A DNA stretch of 8,953 nt from Firmicutes bacterium CAG:95 (lineage in GTDB: Bacteria > Bacillota > Clostridia > Lachnospirales > Lachnospiraceae), in the NCBI GenBank assembly GCA_000438155.1, contig FR902973.1:1-8953 (forward strand), in the 5' to 3' direction. Each line of letters opens with the position of its first letter. Position 1 is the first letter of the stretch. The translations under genes were made by a program, and so were the position numbers. The notes under the pieces are model-generated. The model was not told the origin of the DNA. It saw only the letters and a list, made by a program, of their open reading frames with translations, and did not search any database. This document shows positions 6,773 to 8,953 of this stretch, piece by piece.

Positions 6773-6820
6773 GAGCACTTAGAGAAGACGATCCGAAGGA
6801 GAAGTCTGAGCTTAGTGCTC
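6773..6820 (-). other. Hairpin covering the stop codon of the small membrane gene
   Basis: GAGCACT (6773-6779) pairs with AGTGCTC (6814-6820), and AGAC (6786-6789) with GTCT (6804-6807) inside. One arm contains the last two codons and the first base of the TAA of the minus-strand gene. It could be an mRNA-stabilising 3' structure; there is no T tract of its own. Confidence 0.35.
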
Positions 6821-7054
6821 TTTCTTCTGGCCGTGGTGCAGATCTGCAATCGTATCCTTCCGGGTTATCTTTCCATACAGCCAGATGTAAACCCACAGAA
6901 GAATGGGCAGAACAATTGTGGCCACGATACAGGATGCAAACAACTGGTCAGAGCCTTCAAAATCAAGCAGCGACACAACTAAAGTGGCAACATAAAGCAG
7001 TACAAGTAAGATCACACAGATCAGTGCGGCAATTCGTTTTCCTTTTTGTTTCAT
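6812..7054 (-). CDS. Small two-helix membrane protein, function unknown
   Basis: An 80-residue protein with a basic N-terminus (MKQKGKR), a first hydrophobic helix at about 8-30, a short acidic loop DFEGSD (31-36), a second helix at about 38-60, and a charged C-terminal tail rich in Lys and His. By the positive-inside rule both ends should face the cytoplasm. AAGGAG lies 6 bp before the ATG on the minus strand, which strongly supports a real gene despite its size. An extended -10 promoter at 7280-7308 could drive it through repeat copy 2, leaving a leader of about 220 nt. It converges on degV and is divergent from the beta-mannosidase gene. I do not recognise a named family; similar short proteins seem frequent in Lachnospiraceae, but that is memory, not evidence here. 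Confidence 0.85.
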   Translation of the reverse strand: MKQKGKRIAALICVILLVLLYVATLVVSLLDFEGSDQLFASCIVATIVLPILLWVYIWLYGKITRKDTIADLHHGQKKEH

Positions 7055-7123
7055 GATGGACTCCTTTGTGGTTTTATGATAGACTTAACGCATAGATAGG
7101 AATGCATTTGCTATTTATATGAA

Positions 7124-7281
7124 ATGGAACTATTCAATACCCCATTCGCCAAATCGCTGCTATGCAGCCTGCCTTTTGCTCATGTGGTTACTTCGCCATA
7201 TAAATCATGGCATATGTTCCCTTGAATGCAAGCATTCATCGTCCATACTGCCATAATTTGCATGGCTCTGAATAGTTACAT
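7124..7281 (-). repeat. MITE-like inverted-repeat element, copy 2 (inverted)
   Basis: Read on the minus strand it matches copy 1 part by part. The left end ATGTAACTATTCAGA is at 7267-7281, the GCCAT...ATGGC hairpin at 7195-7266, and the identical tip GAATGCTTGCATTC at 7224-7237. A 31-bp block differing from 483-513 at one base lies at 7173-7203, followed by a GCTGC-ATA-GCAGC hairpin (7156-7168) and GCGAATGG (7142-7149). The far end, ATTGAATAGTTCCAT (7124-7138), has three changes from the perfect arm. The hairpin arms differ from copy 1 yet still pair: AAATTATGGCA with TGCCATGATTT, including one G-U pair. It fills most of the divergent intergenic region 7055-7331. Confidence 0.88.
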
Positions 7282-7308
7282 TATATCATAAATATGCAGA
7301 TAAGAGAA
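7280..7308 (-). promoter_or_regulatory. Extended -10 promoter at the edge of repeat copy 2
   Basis: On the minus strand TGA-TATAAT (TATAAT at 7280-7285, TGA at 7286-7288) is a perfect -10 with the extended TGN motif. TTCTCT (7303-7308) is a weak -35 at 17 bp. Transcription would start inside the repeat and run through it to the membrane-protein gene at 7054. It matches the position of the promoter at 380-407 beside copy 1. Confidence 0.42.
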
Positions 7309-7331
7309 TATAAACAGCGTAGGAGATGCAG

Positions 7332-8953
7332 ATGAAAACAAAATTATTAAATGGTACATGGAATTTAAAGATTCTGGGAAAGGATGCAGGACTTACAGGA
7401 GAAGCGGGGCTGCCGGCAGAGGTTCCGGGATCAGTTTATGCGACCCTTCTTACCGAAGGGAAAATCGAGGATCCGTATTATCGTGACAATGAATTAAAGA
7501 CGCTTCCCATTATGGATAATGATTTCTGTTATACGACCCGGTTTGAGGTGGAGCCGGAGTGGTTTTCCATGGATGGACTGTTCTTAAGGTTTGATGGAAT
7601 TGATACCCTTGCGGATATTTATGTAAACCGGCAATTGCTTGGCAGTGCTTATAACATGCACCGCAGCTGGGAGTATGATCTTCTGGATGGAGACCTTTTA
7701 AAGGAGGGAATGAATGAATTACAGGTTATTCTTCACTCCCCGACACAATATATTAAAGAAGAGAATGCAAAGGTGTATACCGGTGGTTCGCATGAGGCAA
7801 TGGAGGGATTTCCTCATCTTCGTAAGGCACACTGTATGTTCGGCTGGGACTGGGGGCCGCGTGTTCCGGACGCAGGAATTTACCGTGAGGTATCGTTAGT
7901 CGGCGTGGAAAAGAGCCGTATTGAATCGGTTTACATAACACAAATCCATGAAGAAGGTTCTGTAACACTGGATTTTGACATTGCCGTAGAGACCTTTACC
8001 GATCAGCCGGAGGGAACCCTTGCCATTCAGGTAACTTCTCCCGATGGAAAAATGTATGAATACAAGGAACGTGGCGAAGGAGAAGAAGAGCAGTTCCGCA
8101 TCGCCATCACGGATCCGAAGCTCTGGTGGCCACATGGCTATGGAGATCAGCCACTTTATCAGGTAGAGGTAAGCCTGCTTTCCGAGGATGGAAAGGTACT
8201 GGATTCCTGGAAACGCAGAATTGGTCTGCGTACGATTACAGTAAATACGGATCAAGATGAATGGGGTAATTGCTTTGCCCACGAAGTAAACGGTGTGAAG
8301 ATTTTTGCCATGGGTGCGGATTATATTCCGGAGGACAATCTGTTATCCAGAGTGACGAAGGAGAGAACCGGGAAGCTGTTAAGGGATGCGGTATGGGCGA
8401 ACCACAACTGTATCCGCGTCTGGGGCGGCGGTTATTATCCGGAGGACTTCTTCTTTGATCTGTGTGATGAACTGGGACTGCTTGTATGGCAGGATTTCAT
8501 GTATGCCTGTGCATCGTATGAACTGGATGACGAATTTGAGCGCAATATCATCGCAGAGACCATTGAGAATGTCCGCAGAATCCGTCATCATGCGTGTCTT
8601 GCCCTGTGGTGTGGTAACAATGAGATGGAAACCCAGACACTGGATGGCACCTGGCTTACAACAGCAAAACAGAAAGCAGACTATACGAAGATTTATGAAT
8701 ATATTATACCGAAGATCTGTAAGGCGGAGGATCCCGCGACCTTTTACTGGCCGTCTTCTCCGTCCTCAGGCGGAAGCTATGATAATCCGTGGGATGAGGC
8801 AAGAGGAGATGCCCATTACTGGGACGTATGGCATGGAGAGAAGCCGTTTACCGATTACAGAAAGTACCATTTCCGTTATCTTTCCGAGTTCGGCTTCCAG
8901 TCCTTCCCGAGCCTTAAGACGGTGGAGAGCTTTACCCTTCCGGAAGAGCGGAA
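7332..8953 (+). CDS. GH2 beta-mannosidase, cut off by the right edge
   Basis: Removes terminal beta-linked mannose from mannan- or N-glycan-derived oligosaccharides. No signal peptide is present, so it probably acts in the cytoplasm on imported sugars. The first 540 codons are open and no stop is reached; family members are usually about 820-860 residues, so roughly two thirds is seen. The N-terminal jelly-roll domain (about 1-190) holds LNGTWNL near the start, VPGSVYATL, and WDWGPR (172-177). An immunoglobulin-like domain follows (about 195-290), then the TIM barrel with RVWGGGYYPEDFFFDLCDE. Glu431 in WCGNNE fits the acid/base and Glu519 in SEFGFQSFP fits the nucleophile; both are present. 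ATG 7332 is preferred because AGGAG (7321-7325) lies 6 bp upstream; an in-frame ATG at 7326 is too close. No convincing + strand promoter was found. The small gene upstream is divergent, and other mannan-utilisation genes may lie to the right. Confidence 0.95.
   Translation, partial: MKTKLLNGTWNLKILGKDAGLTGEAGLPAEVPGSVYATLLTEGKIEDPYYRDNELKTLPIMDNDFCYTTRFEVEPEWFSMDGLFLRFDGIDTLADIYVNRQLLGSAYNMHRSWEYDLLDGDLLKEGMNELQVILHSPTQYIKEENAKVYTGGSHEAMEGFPHLRKAHCMFGWDWGPRVPDAGIYREVSLVGVEKSRIESVYITQIHEEGSVTLDFDIAVETFTDQPEGTLAIQVTSPDGKMYEYKERGEGEEEQFRIAITDPKLWWPHGYGDQPLYQVEVSLLSEDGKVLDSWKRRIGLRTITVNTDQDEWGNCFAHEVNGVKIFAMGADYIPEDNLLSRVTKERTGKLLRDAVWANHNCIRVWGGGYYPEDFFFDLCDELGLLVWQDFMYACASYELDDEFERNIIAETIENVRRIRHHACLALWCGNNEMETQTLDGTWLTTAKQKADYTKIYEYIIPKICKAEDPATFYWPSSPSSGGSYDNPWDEARGDAHYWDVWHGEKPFTDYRKYHFRYLSEFGFQSFPSLKTVESFTLPEER

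Noticed and set aside
6495..6896. Minus-strand frame overlapping the degV end and the small membrane gene
   Set aside because: It spans the terminator at 6717-6760 and conflicts with two better-supported genes; its composition looks non-coding.
7714..8591. Several short frames on both strands within the mannosidase region
   Set aside because: A continuous plus-strand frame from 7332 with clear GH2 motifs covers the whole stretch without any frameshift.

Overview
The window looks like a chromosomal segment of a Gram-positive clostridial gut anaerobe, most likely Lachnospiraceae. The reasons are AT-rich intergenic DNA, moderate-GC genes with GGAGG-type ribosome sites, a single-chain FGAM synthase of the clostridial/streptococcal type, a DegV-family protein and a GH2 beta-mannosidase. 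This placement is inference; no rRNA or other marker gene is present.

Layout. 1-591 is non-coding. It holds a candidate folded RNA (43-136), a strong terminator-like hairpin (149-191), a TetR-type palindrome (229-248), promoter candidates, and a 165-bp inverted-repeat element (401-565). Three genes follow on the + strand: a 152-aa DUF6508-like protein (592-1050), a TetR-family regulator (1071-1646) and purL (1691-5515). Their gaps of 20 and 44 bp suggest one transcription unit. 5516-5763 holds a hairpin, a worn relative of the repeat, and a clear sigma-A promoter inside an inverted repeat. This promoter serves a DegV-family gene (5764-6651). A strong terminator (6717-6760) separates degV from a convergent minus-strand gene for an 80-aa two-helix membrane protein (6812-7054). 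7055-7331 is a divergent intergenic region filled mostly by a second, inverted copy of the repeat. A beta-mannosidase gene (from 7332) runs off the right edge; both catalytic glutamates are inside the window.

The genes are mostly ordinary housekeeping or carbohydrate functions: purine synthesis, fatty-acid binding and mannoside hydrolysis. The most unusual signal is the pair of intergenic elements (401-565 and 7124-7281). They share terminal inverted repeats, a hairpin whose two arms changed together while its tip stayed the same, and a 31-bp near-identical internal block. A TGN-type extended -10 sits at the same edge of both. In each case the element lies in sense orientation upstream of the next gene. 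They could be MITE-like mobile repeats, a structured RNA family carried in leaders, or both.
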